Origin: Nageia nagi
Lineage: Eukaryota; Pinophyta
Direction: 5' to 3'
Length of the DNA: 64,000 bases
NCBI GenBank assembly: GCA_050084985.1
Contig: JBITNC010000001.1
Location: 76,136,001-76,200,000, forward strand
Positions within the stretch are counted from its first letter, which is position 1. Each line of letters opens with the position of its first letter. Below the pieces are notes generated by a model, which ran no database searches, had not been told where the DNA came from, and was given only the letters and a program-made list of their open reading frames with translations. The translations under genes and the position numbers were made by a program. This document shows positions 1 through 9,950 of this stretch, piece by piece.

Positions 1-220
1 CCATAAGGAAACTAAACAGCAGACTCAACACCCAAAAACTTGCCATGTTCAGTCAAAACGTATCATCCAGGCAAAATCCATTGTATAGTCTCTAATTTAT
101 TGTCCATAGCTTACACTGTTTTTGAACATTTCATCTTTTGCAGTAATATTTGGCTAATTGTCGGAATATGATTAATCCTCCTATTAAAAAAACTAATAGG
201 GAATGTAATATTGAGTGCAG
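1..220 (+). other. Intron 1 (3' part) of the aquaporin gene
   Basis: This AT-rich stretch ends in a TGCAG acceptor at 216-220, directly before TIP-like coding sequence. No first exon (the part of a TIP protein before helix 2) is present, so it lies upstream of the window. Another possible acceptor, TTTTGCAG ending at 143, is disfavoured because the frame that joins the TIP sequence meets a stop just after it. Confidence 0.6.
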
Positions 221-461
221 ATACATTAGGTGGAAGCCCAGCACTGTCTCTTGCAATAGTGGCTCTCACCCTGCCTTCGCAGTCTACGCCATGATCTCTG
301 CCGGTTTTCAAATCTCGGGAGGCCATCTGAACCCTGCGGTCACATTGGGCTTAGCAGTGGGAGGCCACATCACCATCCTCAAGTCTATAATCTACTTTAT
401 TGCACAGCTAGCGGGCTCCGCATTAGCTTGCCTCCTGCTCAAATTTGTGACAGGAGGACTA
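221..461 (+). CDS. Aquaporin exon 2 (internal), frameshifted
   Basis: It starts after the acceptor at 219-220 with a split Asp codon and ends before the donor GTAAGA at 462. It encodes helix 2, loop B with the first NPA box, and helix 3 ([15 protein letters not shown]), ending TGGL at phase 0. The frame changes once near 270-272, where an expected C-A-T histidine codon has only C-T. Downstream of that point the frame is open to the donor. Confidence 0.8.
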
Positions 462-570
462 GTAAGAATAGCCAACTTATCTACACAAATTAAATAAAAC
501 TATTCATTTTTAGATCTGTAAATGCATATTTTAAAGGGAACCCTTATATACTAATATTAGGGCTTGACAG
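462..570 (+). other. Intron 2 of the aquaporin gene
   Basis: This is a short phase-0 intron with donor GTAAGA and acceptor TTGACAG. It joins exon 2 ending TGGL to exon 3 beginning [10 protein letters not shown], which is the usual sequence across this TIP junction. Confidence 0.85.
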
Positions 571-945
571 GAAACTCCAATTCATACGTTGGCTAAAGGA
601 ATTGGATACTTTGAAGGGGTGGTGATGGAGATAGTACTAACTTTCTCGTTGTTATTCACGGTGTATGCAACGGCAGTGGATCCGAAGAAGGGATCCTTGG
701 GGATGACAGCACCTCTCACTATAGGGTTGGTTGTGGGTGCCAATATAATTGCAGGGGGTGCATATTCTGGAGCATCCATGAATCCTGCTCGTTCATTTGG
801 GCCAGCACTCGTGAGCTGGGACTGGACTGACCATTGGGTTTACTGGGTCGGTCCACTGGTCGGAGGGGGTCTTGCCGGTTTAGTGTATGAGAATATTTTC
901 ACAAGCGAACCATCATATGCCCCTGTATCTCCTGCAGAATTTTGA
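571..945 (+). CDS. Aquaporin exon 3 (terminal)
   Basis: The exon is open for 124 codons and ends in TGA at 943-945. It encodes helices 4 to 6: [20 protein letters not shown], then [20 protein letters not shown] with loop E and the second NPA box, then [20 protein letters not shown] and a short hydrophilic tail ([10 protein letters not shown]). No lesion is seen in this exon. The start is set by the splice acceptor, not by a start codon. Confidence 0.9.
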   Translation, partial: ETPIHTLAKGIGYFEGVVMEIVLTFSLLFTVYATAVDPKKGSLGMTAPLTIGLVVGANIIAGGAYSGASMNPARSFGPALVSWDWTDHWVYWVGPLVGGGLAGLVYENIFTSEPSYAPVSPAEF

Positions 946-1172
946 TTATACTCCATCGCTGCTGCTCTTGTTTGTGTAATGGTGACAAGATTCTGATGTA
1001 ATTTATTTCTAGCTCAGCCTCTGTTTTTTAAGGAAAGCTAATAATATGTGAATAGGGAATTTCTGTGTGTCATGTGATGTGGGTATTATAATCAAAGAAC
1101 GGTGGAAAGGACTGTAGCAATATGCTGTTTATTGCGTTAATAAATGCAAAGAGTTGCATCTGTATTAATAAA
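946..1172 (+). terminator. Aquaporin 3' UTR with two polyadenylation signals
   Basis: Non-coding sequence after the stop codon holds AATAAA at 1139-1144 and again at 1167-1172, followed by a T-rich stretch from about 1180. This spacing (~200 bases after the stop) suits a plant 3' UTR. Confidence 0.65.
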
Positions 1173-1249
1173 AATCTCCTTTTTTTTTTAAGTTTTTAAA
1201 TACATTAAATTTATACAGTTTTTTCATATAATTTGTTTTTTAACAATTT

Positions 1250-1475
1250 TCAAGTGCGGCACCTCCTAATTCCGGGATACGAGGGGTAGTGCGGGACGTA
1301 TATACTGGTAGAAAGAAGTCTTCCCATTCCTATTTATATCAAGCGATGGGATACACAACGAAGCAGTCCAGGGTTAACACTTGAAACTCGCAGGTTTACA
1401 TACAAAATCCCCTCGCTACTGTTATGATTTAAATCGCCCAGATTCCATGCTAACCCGAGGGACCCATATGAGCTA
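1250..1475. other. CpG-retaining segment of unknown identity
   Basis: In a background almost without CpG, this stretch has many CG dinucleotides (GTGCGGC, TCCGGGATACGAGG, GCGGGACG, AAGCGATG, AACGAAGC, CTCGCAGG, AATCGCC, CCCGAGGG). The minus strand is open for roughly 45 codons but I recognise no domain. It could be a young repeat or the remains of a host gene. Confidence 0.4.
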
Positions 1476-2150
1476 ATATCATTAAGGATCAGCTAAATCT
1501 TTTTAGTTCATTCATTAATCATTTCTTATGTCTTTTTTATTAATTGAGTTGGTCATGTGTTGAATTTGCCACAATAGTGTTCGTTTTCTATTCTCACTAT
1601 GAGACATACATGTTATGTAATGATCTAGTACAGTTTTCCATTTCATAGATAAGGTGGTCTCCTGTGAACATTAATATCATTTACCTTTACCTTTTACCTA
1701 TGGATTCATGAATAAACGCATAAATAGATCCCCTTTATAGAATAATTCACTTCACGATCCCCTTATAGAATAATTACTCACCATTTTTATGAAATAAATA
1801 TTACATAATATTATTTATAGTAAATAAGATAAGAATTATATAACAACAATTAAACATGACAAACAATTTATGGATTAATTTATATAAGTTAGAGTTGTAG
1901 ATTGATTTTAATTATTGAATTATTGTTGAAATTATATAAGCTTTTTATATGCTTATGCTTTTCATTGAACATTACTAAGATGAGAATCAAATATTATGGT
2001 AAAAAAATTAAAGATATCAAATAATTTCTAATTTATATTTGACACATAGAGGCAAGGAGACTTAAGCTAGACCATTCATTTTACTTCTTTATCCTCTCTA
2101 ATTTCCTAAATATACTAGCAATTGCAACCTTGTGCAATAGGTAAGTCAAA
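1476..2150. other. Intergenic, nothing recognised
   Basis: AT-rich sequence with no convincing open frame, RNA gene or repeat that I can support. Confidence 0.5.
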
Positions 2151-2162
2151 GATAATAAAACA

Positions 2163-2204
2163 TATATGCAAAATGTTGATATGTTGAAAGGGTCCCTAAA
2201 TTGT
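2163..2204 (+). pseudogene. PPR-repeat shard
   Basis: One frame reads YAKC-stop-YVERVPKLF, matching the usual start of a plant PPR repeat (YAKCG..E.A.KLF). Only about 14 codons remain before a TTA microsatellite. A near copy lies at 45689-45735. Plant PPR proteins bind organellar RNA; this piece cannot code for one. Confidence 0.5.
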
Positions 2205-2232
2205 TTATTATTATTATTATTATTATTATTAC
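2204..2232. repeat. (TTA)n microsatellite
   Basis: About nine TTA units directly follow the PPR shard. Confidence 0.9.
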
Positions 2233-2284
2233 TAGTTATTGTAACCAAGTGTAATGGTTACATCACAAAAAAATAATTGGTTTG

Positions 2285-2455
2285 TTTGCTATTTCACAGA
2301 CCCTTTCAATGTATGCATTTTCTACATATCCTACGATCGTTGCCTTCAATAAATTGTGTTTGCATCATACATCTTGTCAAACAATTCTTATGCCTTCTCT
2401 AGGCTTTTACAGTTTGCATACATATCAACGAGGATGTTCACAACCACAACACCTA
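2285..2455 (-). pseudogene. PPR gene fragment, minus strand
   Basis: The minus strand reads VVVVNILVDMYANCKSLEKA, then a stop, then ELFDKMYDANTI, and after a frameshift TIVGYVENAYIERV. This is the order of a plant PLS-type PPR array (VVNALVDMYAKCG..E.A.ELFDKM....W..MI.GY). There are two stops and at least one frameshift within about 55 codons. The plus-strand open frame over the same bases is a shadow. Confidence 0.6.
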
Positions 2456-2579
2456 CCTAGTTACCATGCATTTCCTCAAACAATTTGTGTACCTCTCTTT
2501 AGGGTTCCATATTTTGCATACTCCCAGTACCCTAACATTGGTAGAACCATCGACCTAGTCTCGACACCCCAACACTGAC

Positions 2580-2990
2580 AAAAACCAACTCATCAACACC
2601 CGCCAACACCCACTAACCCATTGGCATGACCAACACACAACAAACAAGTTCTAGAACCTAAGACTAAGAATTGGAGGTCGATGAGTTTAAGAACCAATAG
2701 GCATACAATAAGCCAAGTAGGACCTGGTGGATGACATCAACAGCTTGAGGTAACATTGAGTCTGATGACTTGATTGCAAAGACCCGTCGAAGATAAAGTT
2801 GAAGATAAAAAATTGACACATGGCAATAGAGACAATAGTTAAGGCATCAGGCATGAGGTCTTAGTGTTAGAAGTTAAGCCAAGTACCAGATCGAAGCTTC
2901 ATCGCTAGGTAAAGTGCTAGTAAAGGGTTTGGCATCGAAAAATAGGTTTAACATAGGTTTATGTATGATTTCCAAATAACAGAGCAACCG
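2580..2990. other. Intergenic, nothing recognised
   Basis: No supported feature between two PPR remnants of opposite orientation. Confidence 0.4.
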
Positions 2991-2999
2991 TGAATGTTG

Positions 3000-3262
3000 T
3001 GGTTGTGAATGCTCTAATAAATATGTGTGGAAAATATGGAAGCATACAAAAATTGTTTGGCAAGATGCATGTTGTAGACATAATTTTATGGAATGCAATA
3101 ATCACAAGGTATGTACAAAAGGGATACGATGAAAGGGTACGTTGAAATGACTAGTGAGGATGTGGAGGTGGATTTATGGTCATCTATTTTATAGAGGCAA
3201 TGTACTATGATGCAAACTCATGGAATGGAATGATCACAAGATGAGATGCATGATGGAGACAT
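3000..3262 (+). pseudogene. PPR gene fragment, plus strand
   Basis: One frame is open for over 40 codons and reads VNVVVVNALINMCGKYGSI, then QKLFGKMHVVDIILWNAIIT and RYVQKGYDER. This is a clear pair of plant PPR repeats. A further piece, SWNGMITR, follows at about 3217 after frameshifts. It is in the opposite orientation to the fragment at 2285-2455, so the two are not one gene. Known relatives edit or process organellar RNA; this one is a shard. Confidence 0.65.
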
Positions 3263-3845
3263 TCTATGAGAAATCAGTGAGAACATGCCATCCATCCATC
3301 TATGTTACTGGAAAGAAAGAAACACACTGTGAATAATTTTTTCACAACCATAAATCAATGTTTCAAAATAATAGCATTACCTTGCATACCAAAATTTAGC
3401 TCCATCTTATCGATAGAATTCATTCAAAATGCATGTATATCCAAAATACAAAATATAAAGTGACATATAATATTATGTATATTTATTTCTCACCTATGCA
3501 GTGATAATGGTAGCACTACAGGCGATGAGCTTTTCTCATCATCTCTTCCATGATGAGGAGAGAAATCTAATCATATGGCTAGTTATCATCGATCTTGAGT
3601 GGCAATCACTAGGATGACATATTTTCAACATCCGAAGGATCCCATTTGAAAAATTCCTACTAGAAATCATGATTATTATCCTAAAATCTACATTGTATCT
3701 TGAGTCTCTAAACGTATGAAATCCATACAAAACTCTAAAGCTTAAAAAAATGAGGTATTTGCAATGGCATGGTCTGACGACCATCAACAATTATCAATCA
3801 AACATTCTTCCCCTCACTCTTCAAAGAAGATGCCTATGATGTAAC
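3263..3845. other. Intergenic, nothing recognised
   Basis: AT-rich sequence. A short minus-strand open frame at 3539-3790 has no recognisable domain. Confidence 0.4.
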
Positions 3846-3863
3846 CATTATTATTATTATTAT
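3846..3863. repeat. (TTA)n microsatellite, left flank of element A
   Basis: A TTA run directly abuts the LTR at 3864. Its last five bases, ATTAT (3859-3863), match the five bases after the other LTR (45666-45670). Confidence 0.8.
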
Positions 3864-4488
3864 TATAGACTAAAAATAATACATAAATAATTAATCAAAG
3901 CACTATTTTTCTACAATGTAATATTGAAGCATATATCATAAATATGACATCATTTTAAACATGATAAATGAGATGTCTTCATCAAATTCACATCAATATG
4001 AAATAGTAGAAATCATACATCAATCGCAACAATATACCATAAGAAATGAATGTCATTAACAACCTTGAAGAAGCATAATGTTAACAACTCAAAATATGTA
4101 GATCCATGAGCACAAATTGAAATGTATGAAATAAGGTGAAGGGTATAACAAATATAAGAATGGGTGGTATTACAAAACACCTTTGTTGATCAAATCAAAT
4201 GATATTGCATGTTCTAATTTTTTTCATAGGCTATTCACTAATGTCCCCTTATGTTACCTTTTGATATTATTTTATAGCAACATTTTGATCCTTTTTTATT
4301 CTTGGATCATTGTATTTTACATTACTTGTGGTATCTTTGTTGATATTTGATACCTCTTACATTATACAATGGTCCATTACATTAATTACATTACCTTGGA
4401 TCTATTTTAACTCTTTTTATAATAACTATTCCTTGATGCTATAAAATGAATTATTTAATACAAAGAAATTCATTTTTAGGCATTTACA
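3864..4488 (-). repeat. 3' LTR of element A
   Basis: It shares its whole length with 45042-45665 in the same orientation (for example the shared TAAATCAAAGCAC-like and GTATAACAAATATAAGAATGG stretches). In plus-strand reading the left end is TA (mutated from TG) and the right end is CA. A purine tract on the minus strand sits directly beside its right end, which a solo LTR would lack. Confidence 0.8.
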
Positions 4489-4502
4489 TTTTACCCCTCT
4501 TT
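4489..4502 (-). other. Polypurine tract of element A
   Basis: The minus strand reads AAAGAGGGGTAAAA immediately before the LTR start TGTAAATGCC. A polypurine tract primes plus-strand DNA synthesis in LTR elements, and this is the expected position. Confidence 0.7.
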
Positions 4503-4914
4503 GGATGTGTAATTAAATAAATGAAATTACTTATCCAATGAAGAAGCATACAAGAAATTTTTGAAATCTTTGAACTCTTTATCCAACATTGCCATTTGAT
4601 GATGAGGGTCCTTTGTTGTCCCCTTTTGACTTAGTTACCTTAGGAAAGCTCCTTGAGTGGTGCAGCTAAGAAAAAACTTAAAGAACTGTATATTTTTGCT
4701 CCTTGTATTGTCCAATATGAACCTCATTGCTTCTTTATCTATGACACTCCATAGTCTGATGTTCTAATGTCCATGCCTTGATACAAAAGTGGTCCCTTGA
4801 TTTCAGCTCTTATTTATTTGATATAAACATTGCTGAAAATGTGTAAATAGTTGAAACATCATTAACAACATCAATTCTGCTTCATTTGTTTTCCTTCTTT
4901 GATGTAGGTATCTG

Positions 4915-5298
4915 CAAAATGTCTTAGACATGCCTTACATGAAAATATTTTGGATAAACAATTATTTACATCATCCATTGATGATGAGTCAATGTTAGTA
5001 ATCTACTTATGGTTTCATCACCAGTTAGTTAGTGAACTTTCATTGGTCGTAATGGTGGTTATCAGTAGTTATACATTTTATGTCTATTACCTTGAGATAT
5101 TATGCTTTTAAATGACTTAATGTAAAATCATTGGATACACAACAAGTTGCATCATCCATTGAATATGAATCAATATCAACATCTTGCTCACAACTACATC
5201 ATCGGTTTAACTTTTAAGTGAATGAACTCTCACTAGTTATATCAATGGTCATCGATGACCTAGCATTTTTATGTCCATAATCTACAAATATTATACTA
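4915..5298. repeat. Two-copy imperfect tandem repeat, ~185-bp unit
   Basis: The units begin near 4915 and 5105. Both contain a GGATAMACAA-like box, TTGCATCATCCATTGA-like sequence, a TCAATATYA-like box and a final TTATGTCYATWAYCT-like box. Such tandem blocks are common near the 3' end of large LTR elements. No coding potential is seen. Confidence 0.5.
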
Positions 5299-5299
5299 G

Positions 5300-8200
5300 A
5301 TTTTTCATTTTTCTATATATATATAATGCATGCATGGGGGGCTCACTTAATATAAAGCCTTTAAAACACATGCATTCATAGGCTTCTTTAAAAACCCCCT
5401 ATTTTTAAAATTTACCACCTTCTCTTTTAATTTATTAAACCCCTCATGGTAAATGCATATGTAATAAATAGTAACCATTTTTTAAAACTTACCATTTCAC
5501 CAAAAAAAAAATTAATGCCACTTAGTAGTTTTACACCTTGATATCATCACATGGAATTATAGTGATCCAAGACTTTATCAATTGAGACCCTTTTCTATTA
5601 TTTAAAATTTTTTGAAACCATAACCTAAGGAAGGACTATCTTGATGATGAAATTATAATATAGCCTAGGTCCTTGGTGATAATGTCCAAGACACTTATTT
5701 ATTGCTTTATTTGTGAGGATAAACTCTTGATAATAAAATACAAGTAACTTCTCCCATGTATACAAGTGTAAGAAGTAAAGGTATATTTTATAATGATGTA
5801 TGCAATGGTTATTTCCTTTAGCACTTCTATAGCCTTTGTTTTCATATAAGATCACCAATCAATGCAAATGGAAAGAATCAATTGATCTTGTGGTAGTTAT
5901 TTAGTGTTCAAAGTTATACACTCACAAACAATAGTAAAGAAGATAGCTCACTTATGTATTTTTAGTGAAAAATCAATTCCAACATTCATAACTTGTAGTT
6001 ATCTACACTTCAAGCCTTTTTGCATTTAAAAAGGATCCCATCTTATATAAAAAAGTAGCTTGATCTCATGAATTGTGTAAAAAAAACACATGTGAATGAA
6101 ATATATTGGTATGCTCCCATGCTTGGATCTATAACAATGGGGTAAAAATAATATCTATTTCTATTTTTATAGTTAAGAGAAAAATTTCATTATAACTACC
6201 CTATGATAATGACCTACCATGCATAACATTATTATTGTTAGACCTTTAAGCTTTGCAAATGTCTATACAACAAAGGTGGAAGCCTGTCATCATAGTTGTA
6301 ATAAGACTTGGGTAATGTTGGTTATCTTCATACACTGGACTAGATAAGTTCTACCTATTAATGGAATGCAAAGAGTTTCATTAAAGAGATCATGGTATGC
6401 AATTTAACCTCAAAACAACAAAATCCTAGCCCTATAGTTACCAAAAGTTAAAAAAAATGCAATCAAATCAAAACATATGATTTCCTTCAAGTTGGTAATA
6501 AAACATAGACAAATCAATGATTTATTCAAAATATCACCAACTATTTAAAAATCATGATAAATGAAAATACTAAACAATTTGAACCTATAAACTAGGCACA
6601 AATTTTACAAGAATATATTTTTAATTTGTATTCTAATTTTTTTGCACTTCTCAATTTGAAAAATACAAATTTTAAAATTGTCAATTTCATCTTTATTTAT
6701 AGGCAATATATTCTTGATATGTTTCTTTATGGGATCACCACTAAATTACTTATCACAATTTTTCAAACTATGACTTACCATTTCTAATTATGTACTTCAA
6801 CAAGGCTCACAAGTCAATATGTAGATCTATTATCTTATATGATTGTAAGCCATGGATGATTTCAAATCATAATAATCAAGCTTTTAGTGCTACAAAATTA
6901 AATTGGTGCATATCACACATGCTCACCAATCTAAATGCCCTACCTCCATAATGGTGGTGTGTGTGTAGTTAAAAATAGAAGGATGAAAGGCTATATTAGT
7001 TGAATGTCAACCAAGTAAAATGTAATTATAACATATGAAACTTGGGAGCCAATAAATATTGTATAAAGCATATCATAATTTATTTTCCTAGTCCATGCAC
7101 ATTGCTTAAGGACATGAGTTTAAGATGCATCCTTGTTAAGATGACAAACTAAAACTGAATCTTGTACATACACCTAATACTTGGAAAGAAAGAATATCAT
7201 GGTTGTATCAAAAACAAAGGAGAAAGAACAAGTTTAGATATTCCAATCATAATCAAGATGATAAATGAATAGAATAAACCACTTAGATTTTTTAGAATGA
7301 AGTTGGTAGATACATTTAGATATGAAATACTACAAATTAGCACTAAAAGGGTAATCCTTAATGACTATTTAATATATAGAAAGTTACAAGGTGCAACGTG
7401 GTATTTGGTAGCCACTACAAGATCATAAAGTAAAAAAATACTTTGAAAAGTCAATGTATATATTGAAATAAGCACCTAAAGAATTATAATGCCTCCAAAG
7501 TCCTAGGTGGAAGGTAATAAGTACTAAGTAAAAAATAATAATAATTGAAGTTGTAATAAAAGTATCAACAAATAATGAAATTTTGTTGATAAGAAATTAC
7601 AGAGATATTGACAAAGGGTGTGATCTACATGATAGCTAGAAGACCAAACATCAATTACCAATTTGTAATTTAAGTTTATGGGATTCACTAAGATGTTAGA
7701 TTAATTGATAAATCTTACATTGGTTAAAACAAAGAAATTTTTTAGAAATGTTAAGATACTTGGATTCAAATTTTGTGAATCCCTGAAAGTGAATGTCAAC
7801 AAAAGTCAAATATAAAGATCATATGTATTTTTTTTATATTAAAAACTATTTCTTGTAAAAGTAAGACACATTGTCATCAATAAGATTAGAATACAAAGCA
7901 CCAATAGGATCAATAAACTTATAAGGATTGTAGGAACATATGAACAATGAACATCAAGAAACTGTAAAGCATACATGTTTATAGAAGCAACTCTAAAGCA
8001 TACATATTTGTAGAAGAATATACAAAAATATAGTTTCTAAATCATACCAATGTATTATTTTCTTTACATGCACAAATATGGACTCAATATTATCAAGAAG
8101 TGTGAGTTAACTGAACCAATCAAACAAAGCACCATACAAGTTCCATCATAATCATTTTGAAGTGACCATAGACTATCCACTAAATCTATTCACAATAAGA

Positions 8201-9940
8201 ATAGTATTACAAATAACATATAGAACTATATTATGGCACATAACAAAGAAAAATAAAATTTCAAATAGGTTACATCAATTTACTAGTGACAAGATTATCT
8301 GAATGCATTTGTAATTCTAACCATGAGAGATTGTAGAAGTGACCAATTATTTGATGTTTTAATTTGAAATACATGTATATTATCATAAAACATCAATACA
8401 AGTAACACAATATTCAAAGGAAGAATAAAATATCAATACAACTATAACTAGAAAGAAACTATATTATACAAATAAGGTTAACATTTTTTTATTGAATATC
8501 ATTTCCCTACAAATATAATTCTATGGATGATATTGAATGTTAAAAAAGTAAATCATGAATTAGATATTGAAATTTGGATTTTAGAATCTTGATATTTAAC
8601 ATTAATATTATTTCATCACTTGCTTTTCAAAAGGAACAAAATTAGTTTGTCATGTTTTTTTGCTAACATAGTTTTATGGACTGCAGTGATTGGAGGATAT
8701 ACAATTCATGGATACAAAAAAGATGCCCTTTAACTCTTTGATATGATGAAAGAATTGGGAACCAACCCTGATAGCATAACCTTTGCATGTGTTCTACTTA
8801 CATGCATCCATATAGGTCTAGTGGATGGGGGTTGTAACACTTAACATATCAATTTGTCTCAAATTTTGAAGGGATAATATGAAGTCATGAATAATTTCCA
8901 AGAAAGAAATAATAGATGAGCTAAAAAGAAATTATAGAATTAGTTGAGACTCTGATGCAACTATGGAGCTACTTGTTGAAATAAAAACAAACTAAGAGAG
9001 GATGAAAAATTTATAGAATTAGAGATAAATCAAGTTGAAATCATACATCCTCAAGAAAGTAGTAATGTTGGTACGAAACATGCAATCTTGTTTCCAAATT
9101 TAAAAGTAAAGGAGAAAGAACTATGGACAATGGTTGAAAACACAATAAAAGAGGGAGTTTTGTATGAAGGTTTCAAGATGGTTGAACCAATTTAATACAA
9201 CCAAATAATGCAATAAATGTATTAGATATATTTATGTTGAAGTGGGGTATTGAAATGATGTAGTTATACAACATACTTTATGTTGATGTCCACTATCTAG
9301 AGATTGAGTTTTTACCTACTGTTCCTCACTTTTTTCCCTATAATGCATAATGCAAGTGTGATAAATGTAAATTTTCTATTTACAAATGATTTAATCAAAC
9401 ATATTATTAATAAATTGAACATAATAAATTGTTAAATTGCATTAAAATTGAATTCTATGGTATGGAATTTGTACAAATTCAATCTCTCAAGACAAAGTCT
9501 TTTAACATTGACCAAAAATAATAGAAATAAATAAAGCAAATTACCCATTAAGAATTTTAAAAATGTATCTTTGTAAATCTATAATGAAAAAAAAAAGATA
9601 GTACCTATAAAAAATCACATAGATTGTATCTTTGCTACAAATGCAATTTTTATCCACGTCTCATTTGATATAGAATACAAATCCAACATTAGCATTCATG
9701 AATTATTGAAATGAATGAAACTTCAAATAAATGAAAATATTAAAAAAAATAAGTAAATGCAATCATACAACTTAATAAATAAGATAAATTCTACCTTTTT
9801 GCAAACTTTTGGCATAGTCATTAAATATTTTGAAATCATTTTCCTCCAACTAATAATAATCCTTTTTAGGTAAATATATTAGATTAGCAGTTGCAATGAT
9901 AGATTCTAATGATACAAATTCATGATTTGTCAAATCATAA
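5300..9940. other. 3' region of element A, mostly unrecognised
   Basis: AT-rich sequence within the presumed element A, between its polypurine tract and the zinc-finger gene remnant. Apart from the PPR shard at 8665, no coding or structural feature was supported. Both strands carry frequent stops. Confidence 0.4.
8665..8836 (+). pseudogene. PPR gene fragment inside element A
   Basis: The plus strand reads NIVLWTAVIGGYTIHGYKKD, then AL-stop-LFDMMKELG, then NPDSITFACVLLTCIHIGLV. This matches the classic PLS-type PPR array (W.AMI.GY..HG...EAL.LF..M...G..PD.ITF..VL.AC.H.GLV) with a single stop over 57 codons. It is antisense to element A. It is either an old host fragment captured by the element or evidence that the element A span contains host DNA. 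Confidence 0.7.
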
Positions 9941-9950
9941 GTGAATTTTC

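Larger units (their letters stand above)
221..945 (+). pseudogene. TIP4-like tonoplast aquaporin, 3' two exons, with one frameshift
   Basis: Members of this MIP family form tetrameric water or small-solute channels in the vacuolar membrane. Two exons are visible, 221-461 and 571-945, separated by a 109-bp GT-AG intron. Both NPA boxes are intact: HLNPAVT (NPA codons 330-338) and [11 protein letters not shown] (NPAR codons 781-792). The filter residues visible in loop E are Ala (in GASMNPAR) and Arg, which with a helix-2 His is the pattern known for the TIP3/TIP4 groups. The wording around [14 protein letters not shown] and [12 protein letters not shown] is closest to TIP4. The odd feature is that the frame shifts by one base between 268 and 273. 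Upstream codons read [16 protein letters not shown] and downstream codons read [11 protein letters not shown], and the missing base lies in the codon that should be the conserved His of the filter. The gene is otherwise well preserved, so this is either a young pseudogene or a sequence error. Confidence 0.85.

Noticed and set aside
111-326. Minus-strand frame over the aquaporin exon
   Set aside because: Shadow frame; the plus strand has clear aquaporin motifs and splice sites.
582-779. Minus-strand frame over aquaporin exon 3
   Set aside because: Shadow frame of a well-supported exon.
1250-1475. 5S rRNA-derived (Cassandra-type) repeat
   Set aside because: I could not match the 5S internal control region in this segment.
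2282-2578. 98-codon plus-strand frame
   Set aside because: The minus strand of the same bases carries PPR motifs, so this is a shadow.
3864-4488. This LTR as an independent solo LTR
   Set aside because: A polypurine tract adjoins it on the inner side, which a solo LTR would not have.
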